Source: CAYWXV01 sp964462535 (lineage in GTDB: Bacteria > Bacteroidota > Ignavibacteria > OLB7). From it: a DNA stretch of 16,204 nt. A program made the translations under genes and the position numbers. The notes beneath the pieces were generated by a model. That model did not search any database and was not told where the DNA came from. It saw only the letters and a program-made list of their open reading frames with translations. The stretch lies in assembly GCA_964462535.1 (NCBI GenBank), contig CAYWXV010000059.1, forward strand, positions 1 through 16,204, given 5' to 3'. Positions 1 through 7,095 of this stretch are shown one piece after another; the first letter of the stretch is position 1, and the number at the start of each line of letters is the position of its first letter.

Positions 1-901
1 CGTCGCCGACGAGAGTCGCGTCCGTCGAGACGGCCACGTTCCCCGGCGTCGTCACAAAGTCCTTCGTCACAAGCGTCGTTCCCGGGTCGGCTGCAACCGT
101 CGATGCCGACGTTGCCTTGGCCGTCAGGGCCATGCTCGTTCCGTCGATCGTCGTGAACGCACCCGTGTTCGGGGTCGTCGCGCCAATCGGACTGTTGTCG
201 ATCGTGCCACCATTGATGGTGAGGTCGTCGGCAACGTGGGCGTCATCAACCGTCGTCGTACCGGCGTTTACCGCCGAAATCAGGTTGTCACCCTGTGTCG
301 AGCTGTTCGGAAGAAGCTGATCGGCCGTCCACGTGTTGCTGTTCGCAGTGTTCACGCCCAGCGGTGTGGCCGTCGTGCCGTCGCCGACGAGAGTCGCGTC
401 CGTCGAGACGGCCACGTTCCCCGGCGTCGTCACGAAGTCCTTCGTCACAAGCGTGTTACCCGGGTCGGCGGTCACGGTCGAGGCTGACGTCGCCTTGCCC
501 GTAACATCGATCGATGCGCCGGTGATAGCCGTGAAGGCGCCACTGCTCGGAGTCGTTGCCCCGATCGGAGTGTTGTCAATAACACCGCCATTGATCGTCA
601 GATCGTCATTGACCTGGGTGTCCGTTAGACCGTTACCGATCCTCGGAGCGTCAATGGTTGTCGACCCGGCATTCACCGCAGCGATCAGATTGTCACCCTG
701 CGTTCCGCTGGCTGGCAGAATCTGATCGGCCGTCCACGTGTTGCTGTTCGCAGTGTTGATACCAAGCGGATTAGCCATCGTGCCGTCGCCAACGAGGGTC
801 GCATCCGTCGAGACGGCCACGTTCCCCGGCGTTGTCACGAAGTCCTTCGTCACCAGCGTAGTTCCCGGATCTGCAGCTACCGTCGATGCCGACGTTGCCT
901 T
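1..901 (-). repeat. Long tandem repeat within the surface-protein gene
   Basis: Read on the minus strand, units begin at 901, 496 and 118, each opening with a KATSAST segment followed by TLVTKDFVTTPGNVAVSTDA and a NTANSNTWTADQ motif. The first unit is 405 nt (135 codons) and the second 378 nt (126 codons); the length difference is nine codons around the APRIGNGLTDTQ segment. The third unit is cut by the window edge. DNA identity is high: positions 1-75 match 379-453 with a single mismatch at 56/434. Unit number in the real gene is unknown because the sequence ends inside the array. Confidence 0.9.
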
Positions 902-2080
902 TCCGCTGAGGGTCAGATCGTTGAATGTTGGTGATGATGAGGGGTCGATATCCTGCGGCGTCGAGAGGACGATGTCTCCGGTGGGTGCCGAAACGTTGAT
1001 CTGGTTCGGCGTGCCCGTGACCGACGTAACGCCGGCATTGTCCAGTGTTATCGATCCTCCGAGTGCGACCGTGCCGCCACCGGAGAGGCCGGTGCCAGCG
1101 TTGATCGTAATCGACGAGTTCTGGAGGTCGGCGTTGGTCACCGAGCCGTCCAGGATCTTCGCGCTGTTCACAGCGTCGGGTGCAATCGACGGATTCGGGT
1201 ACGTGCCCGTCAGGTCGCCACCAGCCGGTCCGGACGGAGGAACCGTCACGCCCGGAGCAAGCTTGGCTTGCGTCACGGCGCCATCGGCGATCTTCTCGGT
1301 CGTTACGGCCTGTATGCCGATGAGCGGGGTTGTGATCCCGCCGGGGACCATCGAAAGCGTGACGGCCGGTCCATTCGGATCGGTCACGGCGATGGCTGCA
1401 TCGGTGCTGTTTATCGACGTTATCGCGCCCCCTCCAAGAAGGCCGATACGGATCTTGTTGCCCTCGAGCGTAACGGAGGTCGACGGTCCGCCGACAACCT
1501 CAACGTCACCCGTGAGTCCGTTCAGCGAGCTGACACCCGCTGTTGTGGTCAGGTCGGCCCACGCCACACCGTTTCCGGTCGATGTGAGAACCTGTCCGGG
1601 GAGTGAGCCGTTCGCATCGATTTTATCAAGGGAAACGGCTCCCGGCGCAATCGCTGCGTTGTTCACGCCGTTCGGCGCGACGGTCATCGCGGTGTCCGAC
1701 CAGAATGAACGGAACGAATACGGAGCGCCCGTGTACTGCGTACGGGGCGCCATCTCCGGATCGCTGGGATTCAGTCGAATTCCCAACCAATAAGGCTTGT
1801 CGAACGGAAGATTGAGCGGGGTGCTCTGACCAAGGACTACGTTAAAGAGCCCTTTTGTCACTTGAGTGTTCTGGGTTTCACTCCAGAGGGCGGTCCCTCC
1901 TATCGCGTCATCGTAGATGGTGAAGACCATCTGGTGCGGGCCAGTCGCGACGGGTGATCCCGTTGCGTCGGTGACTAGCCCCTGATACGTCATGGTACGC
2001 GGCGCTTGTGCCGCCGCAGTGCCACAGACGAGTGCAGCGCCAAGGAGGGTTCCAGCCAATGCGGAACCGAATCTGGACAT
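1..2080 (-). CDS. Secreted surface protein with tail-fibre-like repeats (3' end beyond window)
   Basis: An uninterrupted reading frame runs on the minus strand from an ATG at 2080 to the window edge, giving 693 full codons and no stop, so the C-terminus is missing. The start is supported by AGGAGC at 2088-2093. Residues 1-24 look like a signal peptide ending TAAA before Q25. Residues about 28-135 resemble the N-terminal beta domain found in many secreted repeat proteins (MTYQGLVTDATG, IYDDAIGGTALWSE, FNVVLG, PYWLGIRL, TGAPYSFRS). A linker follows with motifs typical of phage tail fibres and bacterial surface fibres: GGDLTGTYPNPS from residue 287, GTGLSGGG, then SPTFNDLTLSG. From about residue 394 the protein is a tandem array of 126-135-residue units beginning KATSAST. 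It lies 108 nt downstream of the T9SS-like gene at 2189-2809 and is probably co-transcribed. Envelope or extracellular adhesive/fibrous role is inferred. Whether it carries its own sorting domain cannot be seen. Confidence 0.88.
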   Translation of the reverse strand, partial: MSRFGSALAGTLLGAALVCGTAAAQAPRTMTYQGLVTDATGSPVATGPHQMVFTIYDDAIGGTALWSETQNTQVTKGLFNVVLGQSTPLNLPFDKPYWLGIRLNPSDPEMAPRTQYTGAPYSFRSFWSDTAMTVAPNGVNNAAIAPGAVSLDKIDANGSLPGQVLTSTGNGVAWADLTTTAGVSSLNGLTGDVEVVGGPSTSVTLEGNKIRIGLLGGGAITSINSTDAAIAVTDPNGPAVTLSMVPGGITTPLIGIQAVTTEKIADGAVTQAKLAPGVTVPPSGPAGGDLTGTYPNPSIAPDAVNSAKILDGSVTNADLQNSSITINAGTGLSGGGTVALGGSITLDNAGVTSVTGTPNQINVSAPTGDIVLSTPQDIDPSSSPTFNDLTLSGKATSASTVAADPGTTLVTKDFVTTPGNVAVSTDATLVGDGTMANPLGINTANSNTWTADQILPASGTQGDNLIAAVNAGSTTIDAPRIGNGLTDTQVNDDLTINGGVIDNTPIGATTPSSGAFTAITGASIDVTGKATSASTVTADPGNTLVTKDFVTTPGNVAVSTDATLVGDGTTATPLGVNTANSNTWTADQLLPNSSTQGDNLISAVNAGTTTVDDAHVADDLTINGGTIDNSPIGATTPNTGAFTTIDGTSMALTAKATSASTVAADPGTTLVTKDFVTTPGNVAVSTDATLVGD

Positions 2081-2188
2081 TACGGTTGCTCCTAAGTATG
2101 TAAGGGGTATCGAGGTACGAATAAGCTTTCTTCGTCGAACGTCAGTGGGTCAACAGACGAGCGACGCCATTCGTTCTCTGACGATCGT

Positions 2189-2809
2189 CTACCTGACGAT
2201 CATCATCTGGTTCTGTTCAGTAAACGTCTCCGAACCAAGCGGGCCCAATGGTTGGACCGAGATCCGGTAGAGGTAGGCGCCCGAAGCGAGTCGGCTGCCG
2301 TTGGTGTCAAAGCCATCCCACGTCACCGTGTGATCGCCGACCTCGTTCAGGTCGTCCATCAGGACTCTGACGCTCTGACCGAGGCGATTGAAGACCTCGA
2401 GACGAATGCGGCTTCGCTCGTTCACGAAGTACGAGATCGTCGTGCTGGTCGCGAATGGGTTCGGGTAGTTCGTCAGGTGGGTCCGGAGACCTGCGATCAC
2501 GGGATCGCGCGGAACCTCGGTTAGCTTGTCGTCAAGCGGGACCCAGAAGCCTTGGAACGCAACACCGGTTGAGTTCGTCACCCGGCCGATGATGCCCTGA
2601 CCAACCGTCCCCGAAAGGACAGTCGTCCCTCCGTTGGTTGATCCGATCACCCCCCCACCGGCGATGACATACCAACTGATCGCCTCATTCGCCGCCGATG
2701 CCCCCGTCCCACCTCCCGATTGTCCCCTCAGTCCCGCCGGTAAGAGCAGGAGTAATCCGAAGAAGACAATGAGCGGGATCAGCAGCCCGATAGCGCTACT
2801 GTTTCGCAT
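2189..2809 (-). CDS. Secreted protein with T9SS-type C-terminal sorting domain
   Basis: This 206-residue protein begins MRNSSAIGLLIPLIVFFGLL, a signal peptide or membrane anchor. The frame is open further upstream to 2950, but ATG 2809 is chosen because AGAGGTGA lies at 2814-2821 and the hydrophobic leader follows directly. The middle (SWYVIAGGG, TVLSGTVGQGIIG, VAFQGFWVPL) resembles short beta-rich segments common in secreted proteins of this superphylum. The last ~85 residues match the Por/T9SS type A sorting domain pattern in order: YPNPF, TTISYFV, RLEVFNRLGQSVR, GDHTVTWDG, NGSRLASGAYLYRI, and a terminal MMIVR. By family knowledge such a domain directs export across the outer membrane by the type IX system and is then cleaved or anchored. 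No T9SS components are in the window, so export by that route is inferred. It precedes the repeat protein at 1-2080 on the same strand. The function of the mature part is not recognised. Confidence 0.88.
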   Translation of the reverse strand: MRNSSAIGLLIPLIVFFGLLLLLPAGLRGQSGGGTGASAANEAISWYVIAGGGVIGSTNGGTTVLSGTVGQGIIGRVTNSTGVAFQGFWVPLDDKLTEVPRDPVIAGLRTHLTNYPNPFATSTTISYFVNERSRIRLEVFNRLGQSVRVLMDDLNEVGDHTVTWDGFDTNGSRLASGAYLYRISVQPLGPLGSETFTEQNQMMIVR

Positions 2810-3237
2810 CACGTCACCTCTACTGGTTTTGATTGTAGATACGGTAGATGGCAGTCTATAAACAGAACACGCCCGCGCTCCCGGAGTGCCGGAGTCACAG
2901 GCGACAGATTGCTTGCTCAATATGTATTGGACCTTCTGGGACATTGACACAAAGGGGTAGAACGCGGCGGTCCAGACGCGCCCGGGCGTCTCCGCACATC
3001 GTTGTGTCTCCGTCGAACTTGTAAGTGTCTCGCCAGAACGGATACTGGAGGGATGGGGGCTATCCGTGTGTCGCGATTAGAATTGGGAAAGTCAGGAGGT
3101 GGAGAGACCTCTGCTTTCTGGACGCGGCAAATAAAACACCTTCCAGAGGTCTACGCAATAGCCTTATCATATAAGCATCATAAAATGCCAAATTAAGCAA
3201 AAATTCAACGAAAATTTTTCTCCACCCCCCTCTCCAC
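2810..3237. other. Intergenic spacer with inverted repeats
   Basis: No convincing gene lies between the potassium-channel stop and the T9SS-like protein start. Visible structure: a perfect 9-bp inverted repeat AGACCTCTG (3105-3113) / CAGAGGTCT (3144-3152) with a 30-nt loop, a small palindrome CAATA-TG-TATTG (2918-2929), an A/T-only inverted repeat near 3199-3219, and one copy of a 19-bp repeat at 3220-3238. Promoter(s) for the minus-strand surface genes should be here, but I cannot place -35/-10 elements with confidence. Confidence 0.5.
3105..3152. repeat. 9-bp inverted repeat with 30-nt loop
   Basis: AGACCTCTG at 3105-3113 is the exact reverse complement of CAGAGGTCT at 3144-3152. It sits downstream of the potassium-channel stop and upstream of the T9SS-like gene. 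There is no T-tract after either arm, so it is not a convincing intrinsic terminator. It could be a protein-binding or mRNA structure site, or chance. Confidence 0.4.
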
Positions 3238-3334
3238 CTACTTCAAACGATGACCGCAGTGTGGGCAGTAGTTTGGTCCACCCTCCCCGGGCCCTATGCC
3301 GGGCTCCACCCCCGACTCCACCCCCCTCTCCACC
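3220..3334. repeat. 19-bp direct repeat at the 3' end of the channel gene
   Basis: The 19-mer CTCCACCCCCCTCTCCACC occurs identically at 3220-3238 and 3316-3334, with further partial copies between and beside them (for example CTCCACCCCC at 3304-3313). The first copy touches the stop codon (3238-3240) of the minus-strand channel gene; the second encodes part of its low-complexity tail. The G-rich minus strand reads repeated GGTGGAG. Confidence 0.8.
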
Positions 3335-3611
3335 GCTCCGGCTCCACGCTTCTGACCCCTGCTCTCCAGTTCTTCGACAAATCCGGCAACCAGGAGACCC
3401 GACGGAAGAGCGACCAACCCTATCCCGAGAAGAGAGATTATCGACGCGCAGATCTTCCCCAAAGGGGTGATGGGATAGACATCCCCGTAGCCAACCGTAG
3501 TCAACGTGGCCATGCCCCACCAGAGGGCAGCAAACATGTTCGGGAACGCGTCCGGCTGAGCCAGGTGCTCCAGATAGTACATGAGAGATGATGCCAGCAA
3601 CAGGATCAACA
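3238..3611 (-). CDS. Voltage-gated-type potassium channel, C-terminal (pore) fragment
   Basis: The fragment continues the gene that starts at 3809; its upstream part is lost in the N gap. The reading frame enters from the gap edge at 3611 and stops at TAG 3238-3240, giving about 124 residues. It contains the end of an S5-like helix (LILLLASSLMYYLEH), a pore helix (FAALWWGMATLT), the canonical selectivity filter TVGYGD followed by VYPITPLGK, and an S6 helix (ASIISLLGIGLVALPSGLL) leading to FVEELESR. This is the S5-P-S6 module of the 6TM/KvAP-like bacterial potassium channels of the inner membrane. The tail is unusual: a G/E/P-rich stretch (VERGVESGVEPGIGPGEGG) encoded by short DNA repeats, then CPHCGHRLK, which looks like half of a zinc ribbon. 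The TTG at 3609 is probably an internal leucine codon, not a start. Confidence 0.87.
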
Positions 3612-3711
3612 NNNNNNNNNNNNNNNNNNNNNNNNNNNNNNNNNNNNNNNNNNNNNNNNNNNNNNNNNNNNNNNNNNNNNNNNNNNNNNNNNNNNNNNNN
3701 NNNNNNNNNNN
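3612..3711. other. Assembly gap (100 N) inside the channel gene
   Basis: Exactly 100 N characters, the usual placeholder length for a scaffold join of unknown size. The two flanking pieces of the channel are in different frames across it, and the expected S1-S4 segment (roughly 150 residues in this family) is absent, so the real gap is probably several hundred bases. Confidence 0.97.
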
Positions 3712-3809
3712 GCGATCCCGACTCGGACCCAGTATTCGACCCGGGAATCGATTTCCGGGCTGTGGAGAAGATCATAGAAGTAGCGTCGGATTCGGTGATT
3801 GTTCTTCAT
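3712..3809 (-). CDS. Voltage-gated-type potassium channel, N-terminal fragment
   Basis: ATG at 3809 opens a frame of 32 complete residues ending at the gap: MKNNHRIRRYFYDLLHSPEI and then DSRVEYWVRVGI. A basic R/Y-rich leader ending in a short helix just before S1 is typical of KvAP-like bacterial channels, which is why I join it to the pore fragment at 3238-3611. The frame extends further upstream, but the extension (to 4040) is proline/serine-rich and overlaps the divergent promoter region. No clear Shine-Dalgarno precedes 3809, so the start is moderately supported. It is divergent from the TPR gene at 4099. Confidence 0.6.
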
Positions 3810-4098
3810 CGCGAAAGTGCGGCCTGGTGTGGATCTGGCATACGAGGTCTCTGTGACGGATGCCCCTCCCTGGCGTCGTGATGATGGCCCGGGCAGAATC
3901 GCTGACACTGGGGGGCAATGCGAATCGTCCCAAGATAGTCCTGGAGGCTCATTCGATGAGGAGTCGGAACGTCCCTCTTTCCCTATCTTTGCGCCGGTCG
4001 TTTGCGCGTTCCCGTCCAGAACCGGAACCAGGTGACCCATCCACGACGCTCCCCCGAGCAGCGTTCAACATCGCCTCCCGTCGTCGATCCAATACGAA
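3810..4098. promoter_or_regulatory. Divergent intergenic region between channel and TPR operon
   Basis: This 289-nt spacer separates two divergently oriented genes and should contain promoters for both. A TATCTTTG at 3984-3991 (plus) matches the Bacteroidetes -7 consensus TAnnTTTG, but I see no matching -33 TTG at the expected distance, so it is not called as a promoter. No strong Shine-Dalgarno precedes the GTG at 4099. Nothing else stands out. Confidence 0.4.
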
Positions 4099-7095
4099 GT
4101 GAAGCACGTCCTCCCCCCTCTGTTATCGCTCCTTTTTCTCATCCCCACGCTAGCCATGGGACAGCCCCGTGTGGACGAGGAACGACCACTCGCACGCGCC
4201 GTCCGGACGGCTACGGCGGCGTTTGATCGGGGTGACTTTCTCGGATCCATTGCGGAGGTCGAGCACCGTTTGGATTCCGCGCTCCCGGCCGAATCCAGGG
4301 CCGACGCGCTCTATCTTCTGGCGCGATCGTACATGGAACTCTGCCGGTACCGCCCCGCCCTCACTGCCGCGGCACAATTCAACGAAGGGTACCCCGACGA
4401 CCATCGCGTCCCTCAAATGACCTATATCTATGGGGTGGCGGCATTCGAATCCGACCGAACTGCGGAAGCGCGAAAGGCGTTTGCCCAGAGCGCCCGGGCG
4501 AACGGATCTGATCGGGGACGCGCGCTCTACTGGCTCGGCCGAATCAACGCCGATGAGGGACGCGTCGACACTGCCCAGGCCTTCGCCCTCCTCTCCCTCC
4601 GCGAACCGGAACACGAGTTTTCTGACAACGCTCGCTACCTCGTGGCGTGGGCCCATGAATCGCGTGGCGAACTCGATACGGCGGCGACACTCTACCGCGG
4701 TCTTATTGAGAAGGACCCACTGGGTGATTTGGTGCTCGATGCTCAGACTCGGCTCGGCGTAATTGAGGCGCGACGTGGCAACTACGAGAACGCGGCCCGC
4801 ATTCTGAACGGCGTGACTCCTAGAACGGAGCGTCAGGCGGAGGAGCGGACGTTCTATCTGGCTGAGGCTAATTCGGCGCTCGGAAATCATACGGAGGCGC
4901 TTCAGGGATATACGGACTATGTGCGTCGGTTTACGATGACAAGCCGGGATCGCCAGGCACGCTACGGGATCGGTTGGTCGCAACTGAAGCTGGGACGGTA
5001 CGACGAGGCAATTACCACCTTTCGTCAGTTGGAAGGGGGCGCGGACTCCATCGCGGCCGCCAGTTCGTACCAGATAGCAGCAATTGAACTGGCTCGCGGC
5101 GATACCACGTCCGCCATGTCGTCGCTTCATTCTCTCCTCTATCGGCTCCCCTACGAATCGTTCAGTGACAACGCGAACTACCTCTTGGGGCGCATCCATT
5201 ATCGACGCCAGAGCTACGACTCCGCCCGCCATTATTTTCTCGTCACAGCAAGACAATTTCCTGGAAGCGACGTGAGGCAGGAATCCTATTACCTGCTTGG
5301 TGAGTCGTACGCCGCCCTGGGCGACGCCAAGAATGCAGCGTTTGCGTTTGGACGGACGCAGAAGGTAGGCACCGACCCCGAGCTCAATCAGAAGGCATTG
5401 TTCCGTGAGGGATTGATGCTGTACCGATCAGGAAGATTCCGTAGCGCGGTGGACCGATTCCGTGAATACGTTGCCCTCTACCCCAATACTCCACAGACGC
5501 CGGACGCCACATTCTGGCTTGGGGAGGCTCTTTATCAGGACAGGAGCTACCCGGAGTCCGAGCGATACTATAGCGCCTACCTGGCTCAGAACGGACAGGA
5601 TCGATGGCGCGAGCAAGCTCTGTTCGGACTGGCCTGGTCCCGATTTCAACAACAGGAATTTGCCCAGGCAGCCGAGGCTTTCAACAGTTTTCGAACAAAA
5701 TATCCGAAGAGCGATCTGGCACTTGATGCTACACTTCGCGAGGCAGACGCTTACCGTTTCTTGAAAAAGTACGACAAGGCTATCGCCACGTACGAGTCGC
5801 TGGGGTCAGACAAAGGAGAGCGCACTGAGGAGGCTCGGTTCAGAATGGCGGAAGTGTTTCTTCAGATGGGCGAGATCGACCGCTCCATTACCGCGTTTCG
5901 TGCCCTGGTTCGTGACTACCCGAAGTCGAACCTCCGGGATGCGTACGCCTACAACATAGGGTCGATCTATCGCGAGAAGGAGATGGATTCGCTTGCAATC
6001 GAGGAATTCCGAAGTTTTCTCGGTTCGTTTCCGGAGAGTCCGTTGGTTCCGCAGGCACTCTTTTCAATGGGCGATGCGTGGTTCAATCAGGGGACATTTG
6101 ATAGCGCTCTTGTGAGTTATCAACGGATACTTGACGAGCATCCGAGCAGTCCGATAGTCCCGGAGGCGTTGGACGCGGTTCGTTTCACGCTGAACGCAAT
6201 GGGAAGGGGAGGGGAGGCGGTGCAGGTGATCGAGGAGTTCCAGAGAAAGAATCCGGATCGTCTGGCTGCGGACTCGCTGGCATTCCGAAAGGCCACAATA
6301 GTTCTGGAGGAAGGAGATGTCGATGCTGCAATTGACCGTTATCGTAGAATGATGATCGAATACCCCGACACGCCGCTCAAACCAGACATTCTGTTCCAGA
6401 TCGGACGATCCTACGAATACCGTGGCACAAATGACAGTGCCCTCATCATGTACGACAGCGTCGTGGAAGCGTACCCGCAGTCACCAGCCGCACACAATGC
6501 CATGATTGATGGTGCAGGCTTGCGTCTTCGTATGGAGCGCTGGGGCGATGCCGGCCGCGAATACTCTGACTTCCTGCAACAGTTCCCGGAATCCGAGCGA
6601 CGGCTGGAAGCACGCTACGGATTCGCCAGTACAAGACTGGCCTTGGGCGACACATCTGTCGCCGCGGCGGGATTCCGACAGATCATCGATTCTGCCGTCG
6701 GTTCTGACGAGAACCTCTTTGTGGACAAGAGCCGCCTGGATCTCGCTGCCATTCAGTTCGCAAGGGGGCGGAACGACAACGCGCTCGAGCTTCTCGCAGC
6801 CGTGCTCTCACGACGTCGAGACGATCTTGCTGCTGAGGCGCTCCTGACCGGCAGCGACATTCTCATTGCATCACGAGACTATTCAGGAGCACTCGCACAA
6901 TTGCGCCGTCTGACATCCGAATTCACGGACTACCCCGATTTTGTCGAACCTGGTTTATTCCGCCTCGGTAATCTCTACGAGTTGCTGACCAACTACGAGG
7001 GAGCAAGGACGGCGTACACGCAATTAATTCAGCAGACCGAGGATCCAGATCTCCGTTCACGTGCCCAGACCAGACTGAAAGGACTGAAGAAGTGA
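4099..7095 (+). CDS. Large periplasmic tetratricopeptide-repeat protein
   Basis: The 998-residue product starts at GTG 4099 (MKHVLPPLLSLLFLIPTLAM), a clear signal peptide with likely cleavage after G21. The rest is almost entirely alpha-helical TPR-like repeats of about 34-37 residues. Recurrent helix pairs include GRYDEAITTFRQL, DAKNAAFAFGRT, GRFRSAVDRFREYVALYPNT, YDKAIATYESLG and FDSALVSYQRILDEHPSS; the YP/FP-x-S pattern between units is typical of TPR_6/BamD/CpoB-like repeats. No further membrane segment or enzymatic motif is seen. It heads a plus-strand unit: its TGA overlaps the GTG of the outer-membrane barrel gene, so translation of the two is probably coupled. ExbB, ExbD and TonB follow. 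By analogy with CpoB/YbgF-type periplasmic TPR proteins, a scaffold between envelope motor and outer-membrane partner is inferred; the real substrate or partner is unknown. Confidence 0.88.
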   Translation: MKHVLPPLLSLLFLIPTLAMGQPRVDEERPLARAVRTATAAFDRGDFLGSIAEVEHRLDSALPAESRADALYLLARSYMELCRYRPALTAAAQFNEGYPDDHRVPQMTYIYGVAAFESDRTAEARKAFAQSARANGSDRGRALYWLGRINADEGRVDTAQAFALLSLREPEHEFSDNARYLVAWAHESRGELDTAATLYRGLIEKDPLGDLVLDAQTRLGVIEARRGNYENAARILNGVTPRTERQAEERTFYLAEANSALGNHTEALQGYTDYVRRFTMTSRDRQARYGIGWSQLKLGRYDEAITTFRQLEGGADSIAAASSYQIAAIELARGDTTSAMSSLHSLLYRLPYESFSDNANYLLGRIHYRRQSYDSARHYFLVTARQFPGSDVRQESYYLLGESYAALGDAKNAAFAFGRTQKVGTDPELNQKALFREGLMLYRSGRFRSAVDRFREYVALYPNTPQTPDATFWLGEALYQDRSYPESERYYSAYLAQNGQDRWREQALFGLAWSRFQQQEFAQAAEAFNSFRTKYPKSDLALDATLREADAYRFLKKYDKAIATYESLGSDKGERTEEARFRMAEVFLQMGEIDRSITAFRALVRDYPKSNLRDAYAYNIGSIYREKEMDSLAIEEFRSFLGSFPESPLVPQALFSMGDAWFNQGTFDSALVSYQRILDEHPSSPIVPEALDAVRFTLNAMGRGGEAVQVIEEFQRKNPDRLAADSLAFRKATIVLEEGDVDAAIDRYRRMMIEYPDTPLKPDILFQIGRSYEYRGTNDSALIMYDSVVEAYPQSPAAHNAMIDGAGLRLRMERWGDAGREYSDFLQQFPESERRLEARYGFASTRLALGDTSVAAAGFRQIIDSAVGSDENLFVDKSRLDLAAIQFARGRNDNALELLAAVLSRRRDDLAAEALLTGSDILIASRDYSGALAQLRRLTSEFTDYPDFVEPGLFRLGNLYELLTNYEGARTAYTQLIQQTEDPDLRSRAQTRLKGLKK

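Noticed and set aside
117..1815. Several plus-strand open frames, one of 351 codons, in the first 1.8 kb
   Set aside because: They are antisense to the surface-protein gene, which has a signal peptide, an RBS and repeat motifs; the plus-strand translations are Val/Pro/Ser-rich mirror products.
3199..3219. A/T-only inverted repeat (AAAAATT / AATTTTT) after the channel stop
   Set aside because: The stem is seven A/T pairs with no GC core, too weak for an intrinsic terminator.
3984..3991. TATCTTTG resembling the Bacteroidetes -7 promoter element
   Set aside because: No TTG/TTTG -33 element at the right distance upstream; a chance match is likely.
4150..5256. A 368-codon minus-strand frame
   Set aside because: It lies antisense inside the TPR gene, whose repeat structure is clear; its translation is Arg-rich with no family resemblance.
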